Of a stretch of 53,401 bases of DNA, positions 8,234-16,674 are shown piece after piece. Below the pieces are notes generated by a model, which saw only the letters and a program-made list of their open reading frames with translations, was not told where the DNA came from and did not search any database. A program made the position numbers and the translations under genes. Within the stretch, counting starts at the first letter, position 1. Every line of letters begins with the position of its first letter. The DNA is taken from positions 1 through 53,401 of the forward strand of contig CAMEDD010000020.1 of assembly GCA_945913285.1 (NCBI GenBank). The letters run 5' to 3'. This stretch comes from Candidatus Sulfopaludibacter sp. SbA3. GTDB taxonomy: Bacteria > Pseudomonadota > Alphaproteobacteria > Caulobacterales > Hyphomonadaceae.

Positions 8234-8857
8234 TCAATCGCTTTCGTAAAGCGTCTGGTAGAGGCGCCGGATGATGCCGGCGGTGACGCCCCAGATCCTG
8301 TAGCCATTGTGCGGCATCTCATAATAGCGCCGATTCTTGCCCTGGTAGAAGGTCTCCGCGGCGGTGTGGTTCGCCGTGTTCATCAGGAACGAGAGCGGCG
8401 TCTCGAACACCGCAGCCACCTCGCCCGGCTCCGGCACAGGCACAAAGTCATTTGGCAAGAGGCCGACGACCGGTGTGATCCGGTAGCGCGTGCCGGTGAC
8501 ATAGGGGGCACCCTTGCCAAGCACGTCGACGTCCTGCGGCGCGATGCCGACTTCTTCATGCGCTTCGCGCAGGGCGGCGGCGACTTCGTCAATATCGAGC
8601 GGATCGACCTTGCCGCCGGGCAGCGCCACCTGTCCGGCATGATCGGCCATCGTGGTGGGGCGCAGCGTCAGCAGCGCGGTCGCCCCTTCCCGGCGGGGGA
8701 TGACACCGAACAGGACGGCGGCCGGGCGGATGATCGCGACATCTTCCGGCGTGAGGAAATCCATGTCCCCGCCTTCGGTGAGGCGGCCGTCCCCAAGGGG
8801 CGGATCGAGACGCGTGCGCACACGTTCAATGAAATCGTCGAGACCGGCATAGGACAT
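8234..8857 (-). CDS. NUDIX hydrolase, CoA pyrophosphatase type
   Basis: Cytosolic hydrolase of the NUDIX superfamily, subgroup resembling CoA diphosphatases (NudL-type), which cleave CoA or acyl-CoA to phosphopantetheine and 3',5'-ADP. The NUDIX box is present as GGKVDPLD, then REAHEEVGI, with the glutamates that bind Mg2+. Upstream lies LLTLRPTTMADHAGQVALPGG, matching the NudL-specific LTxRs...H.GQvaFPGG signature. 207 residues is normal. The start at 8857 lacks a good Shine-Dalgarno sequence. It lies 21 bp downstream of DUF1285 and about 80 bp upstream of DUF6111 in one transcription direction. Confidence 0.88.
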   Translation of the reverse strand: MSYAGLDDFIERVRTRLDPPLGDGRLTEGGDMDFLTPEDVAIIRPAAVLFGVIPRREGATALLTLRPTTMADHAGQVALPGGKVDPLDIDEVAAALREAHEEVGIAPQDVDVLGKGAPYVTGTRYRITPVVGLLPNDFVPVPEPGEVAAVFETPLSFLMNTANHTAAETFYQGKNRRYYEMPHNGYRIWGVTAGIIRRLYQTLYESD

Positions 8858-8878
8858 GGGTTTGTATCAAACCGCCGA

Positions 8879-9481
8879 TCAGGAGTCTGCGCCGAGGGGG
8901 AAGAAGACGCCCTGGCTCCAGACCCCGAGACGCGGCGTGCCATCCGGCGCCGGCACAGCAAGCTCGACCATGTCATAGAAGGCGGCGCGCGTAATCTTGG
9001 CCTCGAGGCGCCCGCGCACGAGGACGTAAGGCGCGGGCTCGCCGGTCACGCCGTCCGTCTCAACCCGGATCGGCGCGTCTGGTCCGGCGGTGGTGTGATA
9101 GTCGAGATTGGTGCGGAAGGTCAGCGATTGGCCGGGCCCAGGCGTGCCCGAGCGGTCCACGCGCACCGCGAGGAAGGGCGCGTCCTCTATATGCACGATG
9201 ACCTTCTCGTAAGGCGTGACGAGATAGGTGACGCCGTCTTCGTCCTTGCGCAGGATGCGTGAGAACAGCTTGACCAGCCGTTCCCGCGTGATCCGCGTGC
9301 CTTCGTGCCACCAGCTGCCATCGGCGCGGATCTCCATGCCAATGTCGCCGCAATTGGCGGGATTCCACAGGTGCACCGGCGGGAGCGGACCCGCGAACTT
9401 GCCTTCCGGCAGGATGGCCTTAAGCGTGTCTTCAAGGCCGAAAGTGCTGCCGGGGCTGGATGTCACATCTTTCTCCGCCAA
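8879..9481 (-). CDS. DUF1285 family protein
   Basis: 200-residue cytosolic protein of the DUF1285 family, function unknown. Characteristic stretches are PPVHLWNPANCGDIGMEI, then IRADGSWWHEGTRITRERLVKLFSRIL, and a C-terminal YVLVRGRLEAKITRAAFYD ending GVWSQGVFFPLG. It is the first gene of a cluster with NUDIX, DUF6111 and cca, and is divergent from moxR with about 60 bp between starts, so their promoters overlap. This neighbourhood is common in alphaproteobacteria. No catalytic motif is visible. Confidence 0.9.
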   Translation of the reverse strand: MAEKDVTSSPGSTFGLEDTLKAILPEGKFAGPLPPVHLWNPANCGDIGMEIRADGSWWHEGTRITRERLVKLFSRILRKDEDGVTYLVTPYEKVIVHIEDAPFLAVRVDRSGTPGPGQSLTFRTNLDYHTTAGPDAPIRVETDGVTGEPAPYVLVRGRLEAKITRAAFYDMVELAVPAPDGTPRLGVWSQGVFFPLGADS

Positions 9482-9541
9482 ATTCCCGCCTTACAGATAG
9501 GCTTGTAACTCACTCAGGTGAAGCCGGAGAACCGAGGCGAT

Positions 9542-10540
9542 ATGGCCGATACAACATTGACCCCTGAAACTGCCGTTGCGGACGCCGGCGCCGCCACTGA
9601 AGCACTGGCCCGGGTAAAGGCCGAAATCGGCCGGGCGATCTTCGGCCAGGAACGGGTCATCGAACTCGCGCTCGCGGCGGTGCTGGCGGGCGGGCATGCG
9701 CTGCTGATCGGCGCGCCCGGCCTCGCCAAGACGCGCCTCGCGGAGGCGATGGGCACGGCGCTTGGCCTGCACAACCAGCGCATCCAGTTCACCCCGGACC
9801 TTATGCCCTCGGATATCCTCGGCTCGGAAGTGCTGGACGAGAGCCCGGGCGGGCAGCGATCGTTCCGCTTCCTCAAGGGGCCGGTGTTCACGCAGCTGCT
9901 GATGGCGGACGAGATCAACCGCGCCTCGCCGCGCACCCAGTCTGCTCTCCTGCAGGCCATGCAGGAGAAACATGTGACTGTGGCGGGCGTGCGCCATGAC
10001 CTGCCAGCGCCGTTCCATGTGCTCGCGACCCAGAACCCGATCGAGCAGGAAGGCACCTATCCGCTGCCGGAAGCGCAGCTGGACCGCTTCCTGCTGAAGG
10101 TCGACGTGACGTATCCGGACCTCGACACCGAGCGGCGCATCCTGATCGAGACGACGCGGGGCAGCGATGCGCCGGTGCGTCCGGCCTTGGATGCGGGGCG
10201 CCTGATGGCTATCCAGGCGCTGGTGCGCCAGATGCCGGTGGGCGAGAAGATCGTGGCCGCGATCCTCAGCCTGATTCGCGAAGCCCGGCCCGAGCAGACA
10301 AGCGATGCCCGCGTGAAAAGACTGGTCGATTGGGGCCCCTCCCCGCGCGCGGGCCAGGCCCTGATGCTGGCAGCGCGTTCGCGCGCCCTGTTGCGCGGGC
10401 GGCTTGCCCCGTCGATGGAAGATGTCGAGGCCCTCGCTGAGCCCTGCCTCGGCCACCGGATGGCGATGCGCTATGACCCGACGGGCGAGGCGCCAAAGCT
10501 CAGTGAACTGATCAATGACCTTGCAAGGAAAGCGGGATGA
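9542..10540 (+). CDS. MoxR family AAA+ ATPase
   Basis: Chaperone-type AAA+ ATPase of the MoxR branch, thought to act with VWA/DUF58-type partners in maturation of protein complexes. Walker A is GAPGLAKTRLAEA, Walker B is LLMADEINRA, sensor 1 is LATQNPIEQEG and the arginine-finger region is LPEAQLDRFLL. 332 residues is typical. The frame opens at a GTG (9518), but the ATG at 9542 is preceded by GAGG at good spacing. It is the first gene of an operon in which all five genes overlap by 4 bp, ending with two membrane proteins. This order is conserved around DUF58/DUF4159 genes in alphaproteobacteria. Confidence 0.93.
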   Translation: MADTTLTPETAVADAGAATEALARVKAEIGRAIFGQERVIELALAAVLAGGHALLIGAPGLAKTRLAEAMGTALGLHNQRIQFTPDLMPSDILGSEVLDESPGGQRSFRFLKGPVFTQLLMADEINRASPRTQSALLQAMQEKHVTVAGVRHDLPAPFHVLATQNPIEQEGTYPLPEAQLDRFLLKVDVTYPDLDTERRILIETTRGSDAPVRPALDAGRLMAIQALVRQMPVGEKIVAAILSLIREARPEQTSDARVKRLVDWGPSPRAGQALMLAARSRALLRGRLAPSMEDVEALAEPCLGHRMAMRYDPTGEAPKLSELINDLARKAG

Positions 10541-10923
10541 TCACGCGCCTGGTTTCGGGGGCTCTGATCTTGTGGGTGTCAGCGTGCGCGGCGCTGGGCG
10601 TACCTGCCCCTGCAGCTGAGCCGTGGGCCTGCCGGGACGCGGTTCGTAGCGCGGCGATCCATGCCTACGCGCTCGCGCGCAACCGCGACGATCAGCGCGC
10701 GGTGATCCTGCTGCCCGCTGGCCAGGGCGCAGCCGATTACGAAAAAGAGACGCAGCGCCTGCGGAGCAAAGGCGCACGACTGCTGGATTTGCTGAAGCAA
10801 TATGATGCGGAGGCGGACAAGTTGTCCGCGCCGGCCCGGCCCGCCGCGTCGGAACTGAACGCGGAACGCGTGGCGGCGCGTATTGAGGCGGCTGACGCCT
10901 GCGCGGCCAAAGACGGAAAATGA
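10537..10923 (+). CDS. unknown secreted protein between moxR and DUF58 genes
   Basis: 128 residues. The N-terminus MITRLVSGALILWVSACAALG is a signal peptide; a Cys at 17 in VSAC could make it a lipoprotein, though the -3 residue is Val. The mature part has two further Cys (EPWACRDA near 31-36, AADACAAK near 122) that could form a disulfide, and between them a charged helical region (YEKETQRLRSKGARLLDLLKQ). ATGA overlaps on both sides tie it to moxR and DUF58 translation. Not recognised as a known family. Location implies it acts outside the membrane with the operon's membrane proteins, which is inference. Confidence 0.7.
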   Translation: MITRLVSGALILWVSACAALGVPAPAAEPWACRDAVRSAAIHAYALARNRDDQRAVILLPAGQGAADYEKETQRLRSKGARLLDLLKQYDAEADKLSAPARPAASELNAERVAARIEAADACAAKDGK

Positions 10924-11786
10924 CAAGCGCCGCAGACCTTCGCGCCGAGGCCGAACGCCTCGCCCGGCAGCTGCCGGGAATGAAATTCCGCGCGGAGGCC
11001 TCGGAAGCAGCGCATATCGGTTCCGCCGGAAGGCGGCGCGCGGGCGGCGGAGAGACGTTCTGGCAATACCGGCGCTACGCGCAGGAAGACGACGCAGCGC
11101 GCATCGACTGGCGCCGCTCCGCCAAGGGCGATGATCTCTATGTGCGCGAAACAGAACTCGAAACCGCGCGCACCGTATTGTTCTGGGCGGATGATCATCC
11201 GGGCTTTCGCTGGAAGGGCGAGGGCGACCTGCGAACCAAGGCGGAGGAAGCGATCCTCCTGATGCTGACGATGGCGATCCCGCTGTCGCGCGAGGGGGAA
11301 CGGATCGGTTCGCTCGGCACCGGCCGGCGGCCGAGCTTCGGTCGCCGGGCGGTCGACCGGCTGGCCAATGACTTGCTGCGGGGCACAGGCGGCCGGTTCC
11401 CTGCCCCGCCTCGCACGGCGGCAACGGTGATTGCGGCGTCCGATTTCTACGATCCGGTCGCGGAATGGACGGCGCGGCTGACGCCGCTCGCCGCCAAATG
11501 CCCGGAAGGCGTGCTGCTCGCGGTTTCCGCGCCGGTCGAGGTGGACTTCCCATTTGAGGGGCGGACGAAATTTTCGCGTCCGGGCGCTGCGGTGGACCGC
11601 ATTCTGGGCAGGGCCGAGACTATGCGCGAGGAATACCAGCGCCGGTTCGCAGCGCAGCGCGAGGCGCTGGAACAGCTCGCCCGCCGCATGGGCTGGGGCT
11701 TTGCTACGCACGTCACCGGCGCACCGGCCATCGAAAGCGCAGCGCGGCTGAAAGCCGAGCTCGAACGGTTCGGGGCGAAGCATTGA
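10920..11786 (+). CDS. DUF58 domain-containing protein
   Basis: 288-residue cytosolic protein of the DUF58/YeaD type, structurally linked to VWA domains. The family hallmark is GETFWQYRRYAQEDDAARIDWRR, then SAKGDDLYVRETELE. The remainder is compatible with the VWA-like alpha/beta part (TVLFWADDHPG near the middle, RRRFAAQREALEQLARRMGW at the end). Usually encoded next to moxR; the ATPase and DUF58 protein are presumed to work together. Start overlaps the upstream gene by 4 bp (ATGA) and its TGA overlaps the next start. Biological role is not established. Confidence 0.9.
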   Translation: MTSAADLRAEAERLARQLPGMKFRAEASEAAHIGSAGRRRAGGGETFWQYRRYAQEDDAARIDWRRSAKGDDLYVRETELETARTVLFWADDHPGFRWKGEGDLRTKAEEAILLMLTMAIPLSREGERIGSLGTGRRPSFGRRAVDRLANDLLRGTGGRFPAPPRTAATVIAASDFYDPVAEWTARLTPLAAKCPEGVLLAVSAPVEVDFPFEGRTKFSRPGAAVDRILGRAETMREEYQRRFAAQREALEQLARRMGWGFATHVTGAPAIESAARLKAELERFGAKH

Positions 11787-14638
11787 CCGTGCTCGGCCCG
11801 TTCCTGCTTGGCGCGCCCTGGGCGCTGGCCGCGCTCGCTGCGCTGCCGATCATCTGGTGGATCCTGCGGGCGACACCGCCGGCGCCGAAGGTGGCGCAGC
11901 TGCCGTCGCTTCGCCTGCTCGACGGCGCGGAGCCGCGCGAGGAGACCCCGGCCCGCACGCCGTGGTGGGTGTGGCTGATCCGGACGCTGGCGGTGCTCGC
12001 CGCGATCCTTGGTCTCTCACAGCCAATTTACGCGCCCGGCGCCCGGCCGGGCGAGACGGCAGAGCAAGGCCCTGTGTTGATCGTGATCGACAATGGCTGG
12101 CCATCGGCGCCCCGCTGGAACGAACTCACCAATGCCGCGGGCGCAACCCTCGATGCGGGCGACCGCGACACAGCGGTGCACCTGCTGCTGACGGCGCCGC
12201 AACAACTCAACACCGATCCGTCGGAGCGCTTATCGAAGGCGGATCTTGGCAAGCGGATCGCCACCTTGCTGCCTCAGCCCTGGGCCACCGACCGCTCGGA
12301 CGCCATGACACGGCTGGCTGCCTCTGGTCTCAAGCCCGCACGCATCTTCTGGGCGAGTGACGGAATCGAAGGGGGGCGGGGCGCTGCCTTTGCGGAGGAG
12401 CTGGCCGCTCTTGCGCCTCTGACTGTTTTTGCCGCGCCGGCCAACGGGCCGCTGGCGATCACCGGCCTGTCGGCCGGCACGGATTCGGTCACGGTTCGTC
12501 TCAAACGAGCCGATCGCTCTGGCGAGGCCAAGGCGTTCGTGTCTGCACAGACACGCGATGGTTCCGGGATTGCCTCGGGAGAGGCCGTGTTTGAAGCGGG
12601 CGCCTGGGAGAGCGTTGCGGAGTTCAAGATTCCGGCGGCGGCGCTGGCCCGTGTTGCCCGCTTCAACGTCACCGGCCGGGCCGGAGCAGGTACGGTCTGG
12701 CTCTGGGATTCGGTTGACCGGACACGGCGCGTGGCGCTTATCGATGCCGGCACGGCGGCCCAGCCGCTGCTCTCCGACATGCATTATATCCGCAAGGCGC
12801 TGGAGCCGTTCGCGTCGATTTCCAGCGGCGACATTGAGACGGTGGTGGCGACATCGCCGGACGCGATTATCCTGTCCGACGCCGGCCAGATTCCGGCGGC
12901 CGATGCCGAGAAGCTGACAAAGTGGGTTGAAGAGGGCGGCGCGCTGATCCGTTTTGCCGGCCCGCGCCTTGCCGCGCAGGGCGACGACCTTCTGCCGGTC
13001 GGCCTCAGGCGCTCCTCGCGCGCGCTGGGCGGCACGCTGGCCTGGGAAGAGCCGCAGGGGCTGGCGGAGTTTGCCGATACATCGCCTTTCTTTGGCCTGC
13101 CTGTCCCGGTAGATGTCCGTGTACGGCAACAGGTTCTGGCGAGCCCCGATCCGGAACTGTCGCGCAAGACCTGGGCGCGCCTCGCCGATGGCTCGCCTCT
13201 GGTGACGGCCGATGCGCGCGGCAGCGGCATGCTGATCCTGTTTCATGTGACGGCGGGGCCAGACTGGGCTGACCTTTCATACTCGGGACTGTTCGAGCAG
13301 ATGCTGCGGCGGTCGATTACCGCCGGCCGCGGCGAAGCGATCGAGGACACGGAAGGTACCTACATGCCGCAACTCACGCTCGACGGATTCGGGCGTATGT
13401 CGGCGGCCAGCACCGCGGCAACACCGATCAAGGCCACCGAGTTTGCGACAACCTCGCCGTCCGAAATCCATCCGCCGGGTCTCTACCAAGGCCCGGCCGG
13501 CACGCGTGCGCTGAATGCCGGGGCGAACGCCAACCCAGAACTCATCCGCGACTGGCCCGCAGCTGCTCGCCTGCTCGGAGAGGCGGAAGCGCGCTCCCTG
13601 CGCCTTGCAGGACCGCTGCTGGGCCTAGCGGCAGGACTGCTCGCCATCGACCTGTTCGTCGCCTTGTTCGTGGCCGGACGGTTGCGGTTCCCGGCGAAGG
13701 GCCGGAAGGCCGCCAGTCTTGCGGCCGCGCTCACTGCATTCGCCGCCTTCTCACTCGTCGCACCGGACCACGCCTTCGCGCAATATGACTACGAATTGCT
13801 ACCAGATGGCAGCTACCGCGCCGCCTCCACCGCGTCACGCGTACAACCGCTGCCGCCCGGAAAGACGCCGCAAAAGCAGATCGATGCCGCGCTGGAGATG
13901 CGGCTCGCCTACGTGGAGACGGCCGATGGCGCTCTCAACGCGCGCACCAAGTCGGGCCTGACCGGCATCTCGAATATCCTCCTGATGCGGACATCCGTGG
14001 AGCCCGCCGAGCCGCATGCTGTGAACCTCGAGACAGACGCGCTCGAACTCTACCCGCTGATCTATTTCAATGTGCCCGGCAACGCGGCGCCGCTGAGCGA
14101 CAAGGCCACGCAGCGCCTCAACGCTTACCTTCGCTCCGGCGGCGCGCTTCTGATCGACACGCGGGCCGGGGAGGCCGCCGGGACGCAGACAGATATGACA
14201 AGTCTCGAAACCCTTCTGGAAGGGCTGGACGTACCGCCACTCCAGCCCGTGCCCCAAAACCATGTCCTGTCGCGAACCTTCTATCTCATCAATGACTTCC
14301 CGGGCCGGTTTGCCGGCCGCCGCCTCTGGATCGAACAGGCCGGCGACGCCGCCGCGCCGCGCGGAGATGGTGTCTCGCGCCTATTCATCGGCGATGCGGA
14401 CTGGGCCTCGGCCTGGGCAGTTGATCGCAACGGACGCGACCTTTACTCCGTCGACGGAGGGGCGGAGCAACGGGAGACGGCACGTCGCTTCGGCGTCAAT
14501 CTGATCATGTATGTACTGACCGGCAGCTACAAGGATGACCAGGTGCATGTGCCGGCCTTGCTCAAGCGCCTCGGCGAGAGCGAGGACAGCGCGGCTGATC
14601 CGGACGGGCCGGCGGCTTTTCCTGAGGCACCCGAATGA
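11783..14638 (+). CDS. BatA-like N-terminal and DUF4159 C-terminal membrane protein
   Basis: 951 residues. The N-terminus is BatA-like (aerotolerance-regulator N-terminal region): helix 1 at about 9-28 (APWALAALAALPIIWWIL), RLLDGAE, and helix 2 at about 60-78. A large extracytoplasmic alpha/beta region follows, with two glutamine-amidotransferase-like Rossmann stretches (for example ALIRFAGPRLAAQG). A hydrophobic hairpin near 610-660 precedes a DUF4159 domain from about 667, with YDYELLPDGSYRA, then LIYFNVPGNAAP and LRSGGALLIDTRAG. The start is a TTG at 11783 embedded in the DUF58 stop (ATTGA); a GTG at 11789 is an alternative. Fits the final stages of a MoxR/DUF58 complex at the membrane; substrate unknown. 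Confidence 0.88.
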   Translation: MTVLGPFLLGAPWALAALAALPIIWWILRATPPAPKVAQLPSLRLLDGAEPREETPARTPWWVWLIRTLAVLAAILGLSQPIYAPGARPGETAEQGPVLIVIDNGWPSAPRWNELTNAAGATLDAGDRDTAVHLLLTAPQQLNTDPSERLSKADLGKRIATLLPQPWATDRSDAMTRLAASGLKPARIFWASDGIEGGRGAAFAEELAALAPLTVFAAPANGPLAITGLSAGTDSVTVRLKRADRSGEAKAFVSAQTRDGSGIASGEAVFEAGAWESVAEFKIPAAALARVARFNVTGRAGAGTVWLWDSVDRTRRVALIDAGTAAQPLLSDMHYIRKALEPFASISSGDIETVVATSPDAIILSDAGQIPAADAEKLTKWVEEGGALIRFAGPRLAAQGDDLLPVGLRRSSRALGGTLAWEEPQGLAEFADTSPFFGLPVPVDVRVRQQVLASPDPELSRKTWARLADGSPLVTADARGSGMLILFHVTAGPDWADLSYSGLFEQMLRRSITAGRGEAIEDTEGTYMPQLTLDGFGRMSAASTAATPIKATEFATTSPSEIHPPGLYQGPAGTRALNAGANANPELIRDWPAAARLLGEAEARSLRLAGPLLGLAAGLLAIDLFVALFVAGRLRFPAKGRKAASLAAALTAFAAFSLVAPDHAFAQYDYELLPDGSYRAASTASRVQPLPPGKTPQKQIDAALEMRLAYVETADGALNARTKSGLTGISNILLMRTSVEPAEPHAVNLETDALELYPLIYFNVPGNAAPLSDKATQRLNAYLRSGGALLIDTRAGEAAGTQTDMTSLETLLEGLDVPPLQPVPQNHVLSRTFYLINDFPGRFAGRRLWIEQAGDAAAPRGDGVSRLFIGDADWASAWAVDRNGRDLYSVDGGAEQRETARRFGVNLIMYVLTGSYKDDQVHVPALLKRLGESEDSAADPDGPAAFPEAPE

Positions 14639-16674
14639 ACGAAGCGGTGCGGCTCGGTTTCGAACCATTTTTAGGCTGGCCACTCTTCTGGGGCCTCGCC
14701 GGGCTGACGGCGGCCGCGTGGGCGGCGTATCTGGCGCTGCGTGGGCGCGCCTGGCTGACGCGCGCGCTGGGCCTTCTGTTGCTATCGGCAGCGCTGCTGA
14801 ACCCGTCCATTGTGCACGAAGAACGCGAGCCACTGCCTTCGGTGGCCGCCGTCATCCTCGACCGTTCGGAGAGCATGCAGTTCGGCGACCGGCAGGCGAC
14901 CGCCGACGCCGCCTATGCCGCGCTGATCGCCCAGCTGTCGCAGGACAAGACGCTGGAAGTGCGCACACTCGAGACCAATCCGGGCGATGATGGCAGCTAC
15001 CTGAACGGCGCGCTTGAGGGCCTGATGTCCGACGTGCCGCGTGACCGGATCGCGGGCGCGATTTTCATCACGGATGGCCAGATCCACGATCTTCCGGACC
15101 CGGAGCGTACGGAGGCACTGATCGGCCCCTTGCACGGCCTCATCGCGGGCGACGAAGACCAGGGTGATCGTAGTGTGCGCATCGTCAACGCCCCGAATTT
15201 CGGCATCGTCGGAGAAAGCGCAAACCTGATCGTGCGCGCGGAAGACCCACGCGGCGGAGATGTTGACCTGGAAGTGTCGCTGAACGGCGGCGTGCCGGTG
15301 CGCATCCGCGTGAAGGCGGGACAGGACACGCCCTTGCCGGTCGAGATCGAACGGCGCGGCGAGAACATGGTCGTCATCGAGGCGGCGCCCGGGCTGCAGG
15401 AATTGACGCTGGCGAACAACCGTACCGCCATGACAATTGCGGGCGTGCGTGACCGTCTGCGCGTGTTGCTCGTCACCGGCAAGCCGAACCAGGCGGGGCG
15501 TGTCTGGCGCGACCTGCTGAAATCCGACCCGTCAGTCGATCTGGTTCACTTCACGATTTTGCGGCCGCCGTTCAAGACAGCCTTTGAACGCCCTGAGGAA
15601 CTCGCGCTGATCGCGTTTCCGACGGAAGAACTGTTCGAAGAAAAGCTGACCGAGTTCGACCTGATCATCTTCGACCAGTATGAACGCCAGGGCGTCATCA
15701 CGCAGGCCTACCTCGAAAACATGGCACGCTATGTGGCCGATGGCGGCGCGCTTCTGATCGTGGCGGGCGAGCAGTTCGCCGGCCCCGCAAGCCTCGCGCG
15801 CTCGCCGCTCGCCTCTGTGCTGCCCGCCTCGCCTACGGGTGTCATCCGTACGGGGAGCTTCAAGCCAGAGCTGACCGGTCCGGGCAGGCGCCATGCCGTC
15901 ACCGCGCCGCTGGATGACAGCAAGTGGGGCGAATGGATGCGCTATGTCGAAGCGGACGCTGTGGCGGGCGATGTTCTGATCAGCGGGCCTTACGGACGGC
16001 CGCTGTTGATCGTGGACCGTGTCGAGGAAGGCCGCGTCGGCATGCTCATGTCCGACCAGATCTGGCTCTGGGCGAGCGGCCATGATGGCGGCGGGCCCTT
16101 CGCTGAGCTGATCCGGCGCATGGTGCACTGGATGATGAAGGAGCCGGAACTCGAAGAGCGCCGGCTGTCGATGCAGGCCGAAGGCGGCACGGCGAGCGTA
16201 GAGCTGCGCACGCTGCTTGACACCGCCCCGCCGCTTGAAATCGAGACGCCGGACGGCGACACGATCCGCCCTGCCTGGGTCAACAAGGGGCCGGGAAGTT
16301 TTTCCGCCGAGGCGCCGATCGACCAGTTGGGCATCTACCGGGCGCGCGCGGGCGGGCTCGAAGCGATCGCGCTGAACGGGCCCGCCAATCCCAAGGAATA
16401 CGCAGACCTCACCTCGTCCACGAAGGTGATGGAGCCCGTATCGAAGGCGACCGGCGGCGGCGTGCTGCGCCTCAATAAGGCCGGCACAAACCTTCCCGAG
16501 ATCCGCCGCATCGGCAATCAGCGCACGGCGGCCGGCAGTAACTGGATCGGCCTGCGCGAGCGTGATGCCTATGCCGTGCGCTCGTCCACCAGCCAACCCC
16601 TGCTGCCCGGAATCCTTGCGGCAGCCGCGCTGATTTTGATGTTGCTCCTTGCCTGGCGGCGTGAGGGCCGCTAG
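14635..16674 (+). CDS. VWA-like/glutamine amidotransferase-like membrane protein
   Basis: 679 residues, last gene of the moxR operon (ATGA overlap). Two N-terminal helices at about 14-34 and 40-58, then a VWA-like extracytoplasmic domain: VAAVILDRSESMQFG resembles the MIDAS DxSxS motif (Asp-Arg-Ser-Glu-Ser), followed by IAGAIFITDGQIHD. Next is an Ig-like beta region (VRIVNAPNFGIVGES) and a class I amidotransferase-like fold (YVADGGALLIVAGEQFAGP) lacking an obvious catalytic Cys. A single C-terminal helix at about 653-671 ends in basic residues. The stop codon overlaps the stop of the convergent AmpG-like gene. Role unknown; presumed complex partner of the upstream gene. Confidence 0.85.
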   Translation: MNEAVRLGFEPFLGWPLFWGLAGLTAAAWAAYLALRGRAWLTRALGLLLLSAALLNPSIVHEEREPLPSVAAVILDRSESMQFGDRQATADAAYAALIAQLSQDKTLEVRTLETNPGDDGSYLNGALEGLMSDVPRDRIAGAIFITDGQIHDLPDPERTEALIGPLHGLIAGDEDQGDRSVRIVNAPNFGIVGESANLIVRAEDPRGGDVDLEVSLNGGVPVRIRVKAGQDTPLPVEIERRGENMVVIEAAPGLQELTLANNRTAMTIAGVRDRLRVLLVTGKPNQAGRVWRDLLKSDPSVDLVHFTILRPPFKTAFERPEELALIAFPTEELFEEKLTEFDLIIFDQYERQGVITQAYLENMARYVADGGALLIVAGEQFAGPASLARSPLASVLPASPTGVIRTGSFKPELTGPGRRHAVTAPLDDSKWGEWMRYVEADAVAGDVLISGPYGRPLLIVDRVEEGRVGMLMSDQIWLWASGHDGGGPFAELIRRMVHWMMKEPELEERRLSMQAEGGTASVELRTLLDTAPPLEIETPDGDTIRPAWVNKGPGSFSAEAPIDQLGIYRARAGGLEAIALNGPANPKEYADLTSSTKVMEPVSKATGGGVLRLNKAGTNLPEIRRIGNQRTAAGSNWIGLRERDAYAVRSSTSQPLLPGILAAAALILMLLLAWRREGR

